In this document: positions 44,476 through 55,214 of the stretch, one piece after another
How the letters are laid out: each line of letters begins with the position of its first letter
Position numbering within the stretch: position 1 is the stretch's first letter
Assembly (NCBI GenBank): GCA_021234155.1
Contig: JAJEKV010000075.1
Coordinates: 2,973,280-3,037,279, forward strand
From: Isoetes taiwanensis
Taxonomy: Eukaryota > Streptophyta > Lycopodiopsida > Isoetales > Isoetaceae
Direction of reading: 5' to 3'
DNA length: 64,000 bases
Notes under the pieces: model-generated
The model's input: only the letters and a program-made list of their open reading frames with translations
Told to the model about the DNA's origin: nothing
Databases searched by the model: none
Translations under genes and position numbers: made by a program

Positions 44476-44740
44476 AAGTTGTGCTTATTCTGAAGTTGAA
44501 GTGCTCAAGTATTTATGTTCATTTCAGAGTTTATGCCCATCCATTTAAGTTGCCTTGCAATTCTATAACACCCTATGCAAGGCAAATCTTAACTCGATTT
44601 ACTTGTGGAGATGTTTGATTATTCCCCATAACATATGTATCCAAGATGGCATTTTTTAAATATACGACAACATATGTGCCATGGCAAAGCACATGGTTTA
44701 AGTGCTCTTCTTCCAAGTATGATATAATGTTTGTTTTTTT

Positions 44741-45138
44741 GCCCCGAAGGGGCAAAATTTTTTTAAAGTTATAATCAAACCATTACATTACACACCTTAA
44801 AACCCTTAAACCCCTTTTTGTTTGGGTGTATATTCACACGGGGGGTGACTCCGGGCAACGAGAGCTGTTAAACAGGCATATTCACCCATTATTCCTTAAT
44901 CTACACCGTCCACAAAATTCCTCGTTTATGGGGTATGGATGTATAGAAATTATGATACTGTATAACAAGATTTGAAAAATACTATAAGATTTCAGGTAAC
45001 ATACTATATGGTGTTGATTTTGTACGTACAAAACATAATTATAAGGGCTCTCGCTGCCCGGAGTCATCCCCCGTGTGAATATACACCCAAACAAAAAGGG
45101 GTTTAAGGGTTTTAAGGTGTGTAATGTAATGGTTTGCT
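44741..45138. repeat. Inverted dimer of dispersed repeat A
   Basis: Left copy (44741-44878) runs forward: GCCCCGAAGGGGC, ACCATTACATTACACACC, TTTGGGTGTATATTCACACG, GGCAACGAGAGC. Right copy (about 44935-45138) is the reverse complement, with the outer ends 44781-44870 and 45045-45136 pairing closely over about 90 bp. The right copy also keeps the tail found in copy 59558 (CAAAATCAACACCATATAGT). The whole can fold into one long hairpin. Confidence 0.85.
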
Positions 45139-46335
45139 GGAGAGTGGTCTGATGCATTTTGCGAATTTTATAGGTTCAAGTGTAGACAAGTTCCTATACA
45201 TGAGTTGTATGTCCCTTATTCCAAAGAATAGAATCCATGGTATCCTAGCTGAATCTATCTCGTCTACAAAATCTGTCTTTCTCCCTTGTTTGTTCATGTT
45301 GAATGATGTCAAAGCCATGAGTGATGTATGTCAAATGATGTTGTTGCTCCTCATGAAGGTACAGATTGGGCTTGACTCAAGATGATACAACTCAAGGTTT
45401 ACCTATGACTAATGGTTTTCAAGAAGCTCACAATCAATATGTAGATATACATTTATCTCTTAGTAGTTGAGATTGAAAAATCTTTGTAATGTAGAACTCT
45501 TACTAGATAAATTTTCATTGGCTTATGGGCAAGGGGGAGTCACGTATAAACCCCTTCAAAAGTCACGTGCAAGAAGCTGGAGGGTTTATTTTTAGAGCTT
45601 CCACATATGTATGCATAAGGAAAAAAAACATACTAACTTCTTGATTCATTGTATATAAACAAAAGGGGCGCATAGTTGGTGGGTTGGTAGTCTAATTGTA
45701 CCTGAATTAAAATGCGCCCTAAATGTGCATGGAGAGGAACATAATTTGGCATATAGGATCGAATGTATAAATTCTATAGAAAACATGTATGATTTTGTGC
45801 ATCGCAGTTGAGAATATGGAAGAAGATATTAACCATTGCATCATTTTACAAACTATGTTATGTAAACACTTGGTCATTATGTAGAAATAATAGTTTCATG
45901 AGATATAGAAGGGGTTTCACAATGATGGAATGAAGTATAAAATCAAGAGGGGTTTCGTATGAAGCAATGTTCAATATTGTATAAAAAAGGGAATCTATAG
46001 GGGTCTTTCTGTCACTCTATACATGCATGTTGCATATTCCTTATCTATAGTGGATCCCTCGGGCTTCTCCCCTTGTGCTTTAGAATAACTGTCTTCTTCA
46101 TGAAAAAGTACCCTTGTCATATGTTGTATTGTGTGTATTTGTGCATCTATTACCCACAGCCTTGGCAGAGAATAAGAATTATATTCATTGTAGCTTGGTA
46201 CGAGTCTGGTCATCTTTTGTCATGGATGCTTTGCAGACAAGATTTGGGTTGTTGTATATCAAATGGTGCTCCACAGTTGCATAAGCACTTAGTGCCTCAA
46301 TGTATAAAGTAGGTGGAGAGATAGAGACCCTTCGA
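45139..46335. other. No gene recognised
   Basis: Short frames only (45134-45385 and 46073-46312). No motif that I can support. Confidence 0.4.
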
Positions 46336-46375
46336 TAGCGATGGTTTTATGTACGCCCGATTTGGGTTGGCCTCC

Positions 46376-46830
46376 CGTGGAAACCCTTCCTATTTTCCTT
46401 CCATGGAAACCCTTCCTATTTTCCGTGGAAACCCTTCCTATTTTCCAAACTTAGAAATTCGGAAAGGTTTCCATGGAAATTAGGAAGGGTTTCTGGTCCA
46501 AACTTAGAAATTCGGAAAGTATGGAAATTAGGAAGGGTTTCCATCCTGGAAGGGTTTCCACGGAAAATAGGAAGGGTTTCCATGGAAAATGGGAAGGGTT
46601 TCCACGGAAAATGGGAAGGGTTTCCACGGAAAATGGGAAGGGTTTCCACCTTTTTTTTTTAATATTTATAATATTCACACGGCGGTGACCTTCATGGACC
46701 ACGCTTTTCAAGACGGACGCCACCCATTAATGGGGCACACTCATAAATATGCACGTACTTCCTATTTTCCAATACCATGGAAAAGGGTTTCCACAAACGG
46801 GGGAAAATAGGAAGGGTTTCCACATCTAAT
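46376..46830. repeat. GGAAGGGTTTCC minisatellite, in both orientations
   Basis: Left part (46378-46445) consists of GGAAACCCTTCCTATTTTCC units. The right part (46462-46650 and 46745-46825) has the reverse complement, best as 22-bp units GGAAGGGTTTCCACGGAAAA in a row at 46545-46650. A single-strand foldback is therefore possible. Related words recur at 50208-50620 and 51172-51280. Confidence 0.88.
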
Positions 46831-46845
46831 CAAAAGTTTCCGAAG

Positions 46846-47290
46846 GTGTATGCTCTTCTCGCACTTGCACTCCGCCATTGCAGTCTTCTTATGGATCCAG
46901 AGCTTGATGCATTTGAGCGATGCGAGGAGGATGCTTCTACAGATTCATCTCTATATGATTCGAACGAAACTATAAGTGATTTTGGTTTTGAAAATATTGA
47001 CAATGTTGCAGGTTTTGAGGATCTACATGATGAAGACAATGCAAGACCAAATATGGATTATGATCTTGGAAGAGGAACGTTACATTCAACTATTTCCTCC
47101 TATTCCTGTAATCGCCTCAGCCATTTGGTTTTTAACGAAGCTTCATACCATTTGATTGTGCATGGTGCCTATATGTCCCACTCTACATAACATCAAGAAG
47201 GCATGGCAGATTGGAGCCAAATTTCATGGTATTCCAGAAGATTACGTGAGGCAATGCATAAAAGTATGTGAGCAATGCCCCCTTTTTTTG
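46846..47290 (+). CDS. Unknown ORF with a possible H..H..C..C tail
   Basis: The frame from within 46777-47190 reads VYALLALALRHCSLLMDPEL, then an acidic part (FERCEEDASTDSSLYDSN, DFGFENIDNVAGFEDLHDED). After a frame change, about 47185-47275, comes KKAWQIGAKFHGIPEDYVRQ followed by CIKVCEQC. This last part loosely resembles the zinc-binding region of integrase-like proteins, but the match is too weak to name. It may be part of a domesticated or decayed transposon. Confidence 0.3.
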
Positions 47291-48600
47291 AACTTTCCCT
47301 CAAACTATTTGATAGCACGATGATAATCATGTATCAAGTTGCTCTAAGAAAGATTTCAAGAAGCTTTTTTTTTTGTTAATAGGTGACTTTTGTAGATCTT
47401 TAGTTTATGATTTCCTAATGCGTCCTTATAATGTCTCATTACACTCTTGGACTTGCTATATGTGTGTGTGTGCATGTCGTAGTTCAACTATATTGCAATT
47501 CTTATGTTGTAATATCCCATATAGATGCTTTAGTATCTAAAATTACAAAGTTGTGTTTGGTGCTCAGAATGAGATTTTGTTCATGATAAAAAGTTGTTAC
47601 TGATACAGACTGTCATATCCCCAAATTAGTGATTATAATACTACATATTAATTCAATTTGTTTAAATCGGATGTTCATGTTCCAAATTTAACTACGTTTC
47701 AGCTTCAACTACTTCATTATTACTGAGAATATCCTCTCCTTTGTAGGACAGACAGTTTCGTCTGAAATTGAAATCAATTACTCTTCTAGGGGCAAGACTA
47801 TAGTGTGGGCACGTTTTAAATACAAGTTGAAGAAATTATTATTTTATGTACATTTATGATGTATTTACACCACTTATAGAATAGTTGACAACTTTCGACA
47901 GAATTGTCTCATATTAAGAGGTAGCAAACTTTGCTCACTTGGGGCATTAAATGACCATATAGGAACAAACTAACCTTTCTCTATTCTATTCTATTCTATT
48001 CTATTCTATAGTCCATGCCAAATGAAGGATGATTACTTCCTTCCTTTGAGAAATGTTAAGGTAGGCCTCACACATCTATATAACAAAAAAAGGTAACTTT
48101 TGTACCTTTTCAACCTCAACATATACCTACTACGCACATCCCTCTACAAACGATCTTGCCGAAGCTTTGAAATACAAAAATCAAGTCATCCCCAAATCCA
48201 ATTCTTTTGAATCTTTTGATCTGGAATAGTCATCCCCAGAAGTTGTGTTAAATGCCTTTAGGGGACCTTATTTCTTCACATGTGATATACAAAGACGTCA
48301 TATGACACTTCAATCTGGATCGCTTATCGCATAAATGGAAGAAGTGGTTAAAGAGGCAGAGATTAGATTTTCCATTTTCTCAAATGCATACTTACTTTTC
48401 ATATGAACATGTAACAGGATGTGATAGATGCCTTATTCTTTAAATCTGTGTTTTGCGCCTTCAACCAAAGGAGACATGCCATCATTGCATGCCCTAGAGT
48501 CTAGCATTAAAAACAATTGCATTAGCCATGGCTATTAAAATCAGATATTAACAGGGACTTCAATTCATAGCCATGCATACTATATCAACCCTGCTCCACA
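47291..48600. other. No gene; CTATT microsatellite
   Basis: AT-rich. A (CTATT)n run lies at about 47979-48007. Nothing else is recognised. Confidence 0.5.
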
Positions 48601-49755
48601 AAATAGGAGATGTAACACCTACTGCAATAGCAACGGCATAGGCAGTTTCAAGCAGCAAAATGCATGACCAAAACACCTGCACAACAAGATTTGAAATGCA
48701 GATTAACGAAACAAGCTTTCGTTCACTATCTAATGCAATAACAACTGACCTTTTTTTGACCCATCCTCACACTGAAAGAATTAATCCCATAAACATCAGA
48801 TATGTCCTGCTTAATGAATCAAGTAATAAATATCTTATACAACTTGCAATATGCTTTATGGAAAATGTTATAATAATACCTTAAATAAAGCTATCACAAT
48901 TGAGAAAAAACACACGAATCCTGTGGCAAACAAGAGAGGTCTGCTGAATATGGCTGGTCTTCCCAGAACAAAGACCTGCTGACATTATTTTTGTAATATG
49001 AGCTTCTTCCAAATAATAAGACCAATTGCAACTTTTAAATATCATTCCCTAAATAAATTCATAAGCTTCACCTTCAAAGTAAATTGACTTTTTATCAATT
49101 CCTATCCAGAAATACATATTCTGAGAACCACATGGACGAATCAATCACCTGCCTCACAAACAACCACAAAATTGTTACCACTCATCTTTGATCAACAGAA
49201 ACACATCAATAATGTAGGTCACAAAGTATATTGTAAATACTTATCCTAAAGCTTATCGAACAGAAAACAGTTATTAAGTAATGCTGACTGCTAGATTAAT
49301 AGCATAGGCACTTTCCGTACTTAGAGAAGTCTTTTATCCTAATCAGTATCTCAATATAGAAAAGCATTTTGAAATTTGAGCAGTACAAAAATTGGAAGAT
49401 TCAAAATACATGTATATAATTATTTTATATGAGAACATGGGACTACCAGCAAGATCTTCATGGATTTTTTCATCACAGCTCGAGCACCACCAAGACAACC
49501 AGAGTGCTGGAGCACAACCCATCTGTTCATCAAAGTGTGGTAATATTCATTCACCCAAAAAAGTATAATGCTCAATGCACATTACCAGACAATTTTTAAA
49601 AATGCATGGACTAAATGTTTTTTCAGTCCAGCACTAATTTTCATGTAATGGCCTGTTGCTTAGGATAACATATTTTACCTCAGCAAGCACCCAATCAACA
49701 AGCCAATCTATGTCACTACGATGATTGCAGATGACTAAAGTATGCTACTTTCCTG
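48600..49755 (-). pseudogene. LPAT2-type lysophosphatidate acyltransferase, decayed
   Basis: Exons on the minus strand: 49752-49679 with [20 protein letters not shown], holding the acyltransferase NHxxxD motif; 49506-49447 with SGCLGGARAVMKKSMKILL; about 49148-49099 with VIDSSMWFSEYVFLDRN; 48975-48880 with FVLGRPAIFSRPLLFATGF; and about 48676-48600 with VFWSCILLLETAYAVAIAVG. The order and wording follow plant ER-type LPATs, which add the sn-2 acyl chain in glycerolipid synthesis. A TAG replaces the Glu before HTLVICN. Much of the middle (the EGTR region) is missing. Confidence 0.75.
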
Positions 49756-50060
49756 TCAAAATGAAGAGTAATCAGTTAATCGTCAGGGGAAAGAATTGCT
49801 AAAAAGTCTTGAGTCCTGACCCATGTGGTTCATTGTCTCTGAATCTGCAAAAACATGGATCTGTTGTCTCTGAATCTGCAGAAACATGGACCTGTAGAAA
49901 ATGATTGCATTACAAGGCAATGGCTTCTGTGTTGCAAATAGAAGAACAAAGTACCAACAAAAATGAAACAAATTGCTTGAATGCTTCTGAATTGCTTGAA
50001 TATATAAATTTTTACGTTTGCATGCTCCCGAATGAAAAAATAACCTAAACCCCCCCAAAA
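49515..50060 (-). repeat. Segmental duplication, copy 1
   Basis: The stretch from CATCTGTTCATCAAAGTGTG through the LPAT NHRSDID exon to the duplicated TTGTCTCTGAATCTGCA words recurs at 50637-51165. The order is the same and similarity is about 90% by eye. Confidence 0.85.
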
Positions 50061-50207
50061 AAATTGATTACCTAAGAAACCCTTTTGGTTTAGATAATCG
50101 CCATTATACCGCCAGATGAAGAGCTAAGAATAGAAAAGCTTTCTTTCAAATTAAATCGCATAAATTTAATTAGTGGCACCATAACGACCCAAAAATTTGA
50201 TTTGATT

Positions 50208-50620
50208 TCTTTTCTTAAGCGGAAACACTTCCGGGCTTCAAATTTAAGAGGAAACCCTGCCGGGCTTCAAATTTGGGAAACCTTTACGGAAAATAGGAAG
50301 GGTTTCCACATTTCTTGTTTTTTCAACCCAAAGGATGGTGCTCCATTTATGAAAACCTCCCCACCTTTCCGTGGAAACCTCCCCTGTTTTCTTAATTGAA
50401 AACCTCACCACGTCATGCCAGAAAGTTGGGGAGTTTTCGACGGAAAGGTGGGGAGGTTTCCATGGAAATCTCCCCTATTTTCTAACATGGAAACCTCGCC
50501 AGTCGTACAGGAAAAGTTGGGGAGGTTTTCAAGAAAATGGGGAGGTTTTAAGGGAAAGTTGGGGAGGTTTCCGTGGAAAGTTGGGGAGGTTTCCACTGAA
50601 GTCTAACCCAAATCGCGCGT
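50208..50620. repeat. GGGGAGGTTTCC minisatellite
   Basis: Units such as GGGGAGGTTTCCATGGAAA and their reverse complement (GGAAACCTCCCC), preceded by CCGGGCTTCAAATTTGGGAA. It belongs with the arrays at 46376 and 51172. It is inserted between the two copies of the LPAT-containing duplication. Confidence 0.85.
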
Positions 50621-50636
50621 AGAAAAAAACCATCAC

Positions 50637-51165
50637 AGACCATTTGTTCATCAAAGTGTGGTAATATTCATTCACACAAAATAGTCTAATGCTCAATGCA
50701 CATTACTAGGCAATTTTTAAAAATGCACAAAGGACTAAATATTCCTTCAGTCCAGCACTAACTTTCATGTAATGCACCTGTTGCTCAGGATAACATATTT
50801 TACCTCAGCAAGCACCCAACCAACAAGCCAATCTATGTCACTCGATGATTGCAGATGACTTAAGCATGTTCCTTTCCTGTCAAAACGAAGAGTACTCAGT
50901 TAATTGTCAGGGGAAGGAATTGCTAAAAAGTCACGAGTCCTGACCCATGTGGTTCATTGTCTCTGAAACTGCAGAAACATGGATCTATTGTCTCTGAATC
51001 TGTAGAAACATGGATCTGCAAAAAATGACTGCATTACAAGGCAATGGCTTCTGTGTTGCAAACAGAAGAACAAAGTACCAATAGAAATGAAACAAATCGC
51101 TTGAATGCTTCTTAATCGCTTGAATACATAAATTTTTACGCTTGCATGCTCCTGAATGAGAAAAT
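50637..51165 (-). pseudogene. Second copy of the LPAT exon segment
   Basis: Duplicate of 49515-50060. The LPAT exon lies at about 50882-50808. It still reads IDWLVGWVLAE, closer to the family's WLVGWVLAQ than the first copy. A one-base loss in the NHRSD codons breaks it. The downstream exons are absent. Confidence 0.7.
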
Positions 51166-51171
51166 AACAGA

Positions 51172-51280
51172 GGAAACCCTACCGGGCTTCAAACTCGGGA
51201 AACACTTCTCAGTTTTACAGAAAATAGGAAGGGTTTCCACATTTCTTGTTTTTTCAACCCAAATCGGGCGGAGATAATGT
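51172..51280. repeat. GGGTTTCC family, short copy
   Basis: CCGGGCTTCAAACTCGGGAA, ATAGGAAGGGTTTCCACATT and TTTTTTCAACCCAAATCGGG repeat, with small changes, the run at 50235-50330. Confidence 0.8.
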
Positions 51281-51699
51281 GATCGCTTCGATAGTCTCAT
51301 GACCATAAAATCGATAATAAAGGTATAATCCATCTATATTGGTGAAATTAAAGAGAGCATAAATCTATATCGGTGAACTTAAATTTACTCTTAATGTAGT
51401 GTCGTGGTAGAATCATGACCACTAGATATCTGTGGGATTGCGCCACATCACTATATTAAAGGTAAATTTAACCACCCATTTATATCTAGGACGTTTGACC
51501 CCCCCTTCTTTAGGCCACCATAACTTTCGATGGAGATTGAATTTCGGAAAATTGTCTTCGGGGAAATTGTTGAGGACAACATTAGGTATCCCAATAAATT
51601 GACAGATCGAAATTTGGGTGAAAACCGGGTGTTTAAGGACAATTTGCCCCTTAAGTGCGCGGAACATGGCGACCATACCCTAATGGGCAAAAATTTCTG

Positions 51700-51934
51700 G
51701 AACACGACTATGCCAATGGGGTGTTCTGGAAATTACAACTCAAACCAGATAAACTACAACTGTGAATCTTATATAATAGGATATAAAACGTGCTATTTAG
51801 CTGGCAGCCGGGCTGATACCTGGAGTGACGATTGTAACATATATGGATAAATTTGTTCTATGGATTTAAACGGCCCGAATCTATGAGCCAATTCGAGTCT
51901 TTGGTCTTGATTCTTAAAAATCTGCCCTTATAGA
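51700..51934 (+). promoter_or_regulatory. Upstream region of the lipase gene
   Basis: TATATAATAGGATATAAAAC at about 51770-51789 could be a TATA region some 150 bp before the ATG. The 107-codon frame 51530-51850 has no domain and overlaps this region, so I do not call it a gene. Confidence 0.3.
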
Positions 51935-53401
51935 ATGAAGGGCACTCACATCGATTCTGCGCTTAAAAAACCCCTTCCTTCCCTTGCCGATCGATGGCGG
52001 CAGGTTCAAGGCGAAGATCGATGGAACGGAATGCTTGACCCACTAGATCTGGACCTTCGTAAGGAGCTAATCCGCTATGGCGACCTGGTTCAAGTCATGT
52101 ATGATGCTTTTGATTATGGCCCTCATTCTAAATATGCAGGTACTTCTCGCTATGGTAAAAGCACAATATTTCAAGAAGTGGGTTTAGATGACCCTGTTCA
52201 TGGGCGAAATACTGATTATGAGATCACCAGATTTATCTATGGCACTTCAGAATCAACAAACAGCAGTGCGCTTATTTTAAGGTCTTTTTGTTTGGATGCC
52301 TGGAGTAGAGAAACCAATTGGAGTGGATATGTGGCAGTGGCCAATGATGCAGGGAAGAAGTGGCTAGGTAGGAGAGACATTGTTATTTGTTTTAGGGGTA
52401 CGCTTAGAAATCTTGAATGGGTAGACAATTTCTGCATCAAGCTTGTGAAGATTCCTCCTTTGGATCCCTTCATTTTTACCCCAAGTATCAATTCTGATTC
52501 GTGTGAGCAAGATGCTAGGTTAAATACAGATAGAAATTCAGATTCTTTTGAAACAAGATTGAGGGTTGAGGATGATGCTTCGTCATGTTGGACATGGCCA
52601 TGGCCATGGACATGGTGCCAAAAAACCCCAATTCATGAAGAGAATGAAGAAGAGGATCCTGAAGACATCCTAATTCATGAGGGATGGAAGCTCATTTACA
52701 CATCCAAGAACCCGAATGAGCCTTTAGGAAGATTAAGTGCTAGAGAACAGATCATTCAGGAGCTCCAGCGCCTCATCAAAATGTATAAAGATGATGATCT
52801 AAGCATTACTGTTGTTGGACATAGTCTAGGAGCTGCTCTTGCAGTCTTATGTGCTTATGACATAGCAGACTTGGGGGTGAATACCAGAAGAAACTCAAAA
52901 GGAGACATAGAGGTAATACCTGTCACAGCATTTTCATATGGTACTCCAGGAGTAGGCAATTTAAGTTTTAGGAAGAATGCAGAACAGCTTCCAGGTTTAA
53001 GATTTTTGAGAATATGCAATAGCAATGATTTCGTTGAATTTTTTCCTGGTTCTTTCTTTGGCTATGAACATGCTGGAGAAAAGCTTCAATTTGACAGTAC
53101 ACTGTCACCATATCTCAGAATATCAAAGAACCCTGGAGATCAACATAACTTACAGGCTAATCTGCATATGATTGCTGGTATGCAAGGGTCTAAGTCTGGC
53201 AAGAAATTTGAGCTGGTCATTAAGAGAGATATAGCCCTTGTGAATAAAACTGCAAATATACTAAAAGATGAATTATTGATTCCTGCAAATTGGTGGCAGC
53301 AGCAAAATAAAGGTCTTGTTCTTGATTTTAATGGGGATTGGCGCTTGCCGGATCGAAGACCTCATGAGCTGCCTAACGTTGACAATCCTGATTTCAATTG
53401 A
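51935..53401 (+). CDS. Phospholipase A1-I-like class-3 lipase
   Basis: Intact single-exon gene of 488 residues. It hydrolyses acyl esters of glycerolipids; members of this DAD1/PLA1-I family release sn-1 fatty acids from plastid or ER lipids. Seen: WRQVQGEDRWNGMLDPLDLD near residue 22, the family's conserved N-terminal block; IVICFRGTLRNLEWVDNF (oxyanion region); an acidic insert EENEEEDPEDILIHEGWK; VVGHSLGAALAVL with nucleophile Ser297; Asp365 in NSNDFVEFFPGSF; and His404 in GDQHNLQ. The C-terminus DRRPHELPNVDNPDFN is also typical. The conserved block starts close to the Met, so the long plastid transit peptide of some relatives is absent or very short. No breaks. This is the one clearly functional-looking host gene here. 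Confidence 0.93.
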   Translation: MKGTHIDSALKKPLPSLADRWRQVQGEDRWNGMLDPLDLDLRKELIRYGDLVQVMYDAFDYGPHSKYAGTSRYGKSTIFQEVGLDDPVHGRNTDYEITRFIYGTSESTNSSALILRSFCLDAWSRETNWSGYVAVANDAGKKWLGRRDIVICFRGTLRNLEWVDNFCIKLVKIPPLDPFIFTPSINSDSCEQDARLNTDRNSDSFETRLRVEDDASSCWTWPWPWTWCQKTPIHEENEEEDPEDILIHEGWKLIYTSKNPNEPLGRLSAREQIIQELQRLIKMYKDDDLSITVVGHSLGAALAVLCAYDIADLGVNTRRNSKGDIEVIPVTAFSYGTPGVGNLSFRKNAEQLPGLRFLRICNSNDFVEFFPGSFFGYEHAGEKLQFDSTLSPYLRISKNPGDQHNLQANLHMIAGMQGSKSGKKFELVIKRDIALVNKTANILKDELLIPANWWQQQNKGLVLDFNGDWRLPDRRPHELPNVDNPDFN

Positions 53402-53955
53402 ACTTGTGTATAGCTTGAACAGTTTTGTCAATAATTGTGCCTTGTTCTCTAAAGAACTTCCAATAGCCATTGACTAGTGTCTTTTTAACACGCAGGGATT
53501 ATGTTTCAGCGATTTAGAATGTGAGAAAGGTCAAAGCAAGAAATTTCTTCTCATTTTGTATTGTTATCTCTTGAGGGTCGGAGAAATACACCTAGTTCAT
53601 AAATGGTACATGTGATAAGGTTATCAAATTATCACCGGAGTAAGATTTGGCTAATGGTTTGGAGGAGTAAGATTTGGCTAATGGTTTGGAGGAGTAAGAT
53701 AGGGTTTAATATTGTATATTTTTTCCCAATGGTTAGAATTATTTTGGCTTCTGTGCAAGGACAGCCGAGCATGGCAGGGCAGCCAGGTCTGATTTCAGGC
53801 TTGCTTTTCTGGTATGCTATGGCCATGCGGACTTCCAAACAGGGCCGCTGGAGATGCTGCTTGCTAACCGGGTAAAGATCTGCGGAGGGTGGATTTGAAT
53901 AGAATATAGGATTTTTATCGTCCACGGAGACCAATTGGCCTATGGGACCCAACAA
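53402..53955 (+). other. 3' flank with 27-bp tandem repeat
   Basis: GAGTAAGATTTGGCTAATGG units start at 53638, 53665 and 53692 (the last one partial). No gene. Confidence 0.6.
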
Positions 53956-54550
53956 GAGGCGCAGAGTTTATTATCGCTCTGGTTAAACCCCCGCGAGAGG
54001 GTTGTTTGGGGAAAACCGCGACAGAATAATAGGCTTGCCACAAACCGCATGCATACAAAAATAAAAACAAATATAGACAGAAATATGTACATGCATCAAG
54101 TAAGTGCTTGAGGGCCAAGCTGATCTCGGCGATCCATGATCTCTTGAACATATGAGCCCAACCTCTGAACCGAGTTCGTGCTCAGCATCTCCATGATCTC
54201 TTGAACATATGAGCCCAACCTCTGAACCGAGTTCGTGCTCAGCATCTCATGTAGGGGCTGATCAGGATGGACCAGCTCAGCATAACGTGTCCGGATGTCA
54301 TCATATGCTGGGTAACTCTGAAGGGTGTGGCATTCGTCTTTCACCGCTCTAACCTGGCAGCGTTGACAAAGCCTCTCCTGACGCGGCTCCCCAACCCATC
54401 TTCCTGTCTCAATCCGGAGATGGTGGGCACCTGTGCGGATGGAGGCAATGGATCTGCGCTTTTTCATTGGGTAGATGAGTGCGCGGGTAGCATTGCGGGC
54501 CCCACTCCAACCTGGGATTTATGTGGCGTTGATAATGTGCCGTCTTGACC
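53956..54550 (-). pseudogene. LINE ORF2 C-terminal end
   Basis: Minus strand reads SIASIRTGAHHLRIETGRWV, RQERLCQRCQVRAVKDECHT and YDDIRTRYAELV. This is the zinc-finger end of many non-LTR reverse transcriptases (R-x-C-x2-C...DExHxLxxCPxY). A 57-bp exact tandem duplication follows (EMLSTNSVQRLGSYVQEIM twice, about 54133-54246). The family differs from the WKRRR-type LINEs elsewhere in the window. Confidence 0.8.
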
Positions 54551-55028
54551 TGTTCAAGGGTGCTTTAAAGGGTTTGGCTCTGCAAGGAAGCATCTATATC
54601 AGTAGCATGCAGGCTATGGCGCTGATGCCTGTTTTATCTTTTGTTTGATGTTGCCTCTCTGCTGATGTAGACATTCTCCCTAGTGAGGCTTCTTTGTAAA
54701 GCTAAGGATGAATCCGGAAATTTGAAGCCTGTGCTTTCATGTGGAAGTTAGCTCATTCTCCATTCTCTCATGCACTTCTCTTTTCAATTTGGTGGCTCAT
54801 TGTTTGCAATGTCAAAGCTTTAGAAGCTGTGTTTCGAATGTGCAGCAAAAATTGAAGCTCTGTTTCAGAGTGTGCATGTCCAGCCGAATTGGGTGGTTGG
54901 GAGGTTCCGGAGTGGTCCAGAAGCAGACGCCAGCTTCTTTGCAAAAATATTTTTTTTTGGTTTTGCAATGGTTGGTGGCCTTGTATTTGCCATTTTTATA
55001 TGTACAAGAAATTTATCGCGGCGGCCAA
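54551..55028. other. No gene recognised
   Basis: A frame at 54872-55108 contains one hydrophobic stretch (FFFGFAMVGGLVFAIFIC), possibly a membrane segment, but has no family signature. Confidence 0.35.
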
Positions 55029-55214
55029 GGCCGCTGCGAACATTTCTCTTTCCCAACCTGGTGTCATCACCTTCGAACCCAAGTAATCTGACCATGTCTT
55101 TGTCATGACATGAACCTAGTTGGCCGCTGCGAACATTTCTCTTTTCCAACCTAGTGCCATCACCTTCGAACCCAAGTAATCTGACCATGTCTTTGTCATG
55201 ACATGAACCTAGTG
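55029..55214. repeat. 93-bp tandem duplication
   Basis: GGCCGCTGCGAACATTTCTC starts at 55029 and again at 55122. The two units are nearly identical up to GACATGAACCTAGT. Confidence 0.9.

Noticed and set aside
46846-47290. Calling this ORF an integrase
   Set aside because: Only one loose H..C..C-like line supports it. No catalytic core was seen, so it is kept as unknown.
51530-51850. 106-residue plus-strand frame upstream of the lipase
   Set aside because: No domain, irregular composition, and it overlaps the likely promoter and leader of the lipase gene.
54267-54548. 93-residue plus-strand frame
   Set aside because: Antisense shadow of the LINE zinc-finger end.
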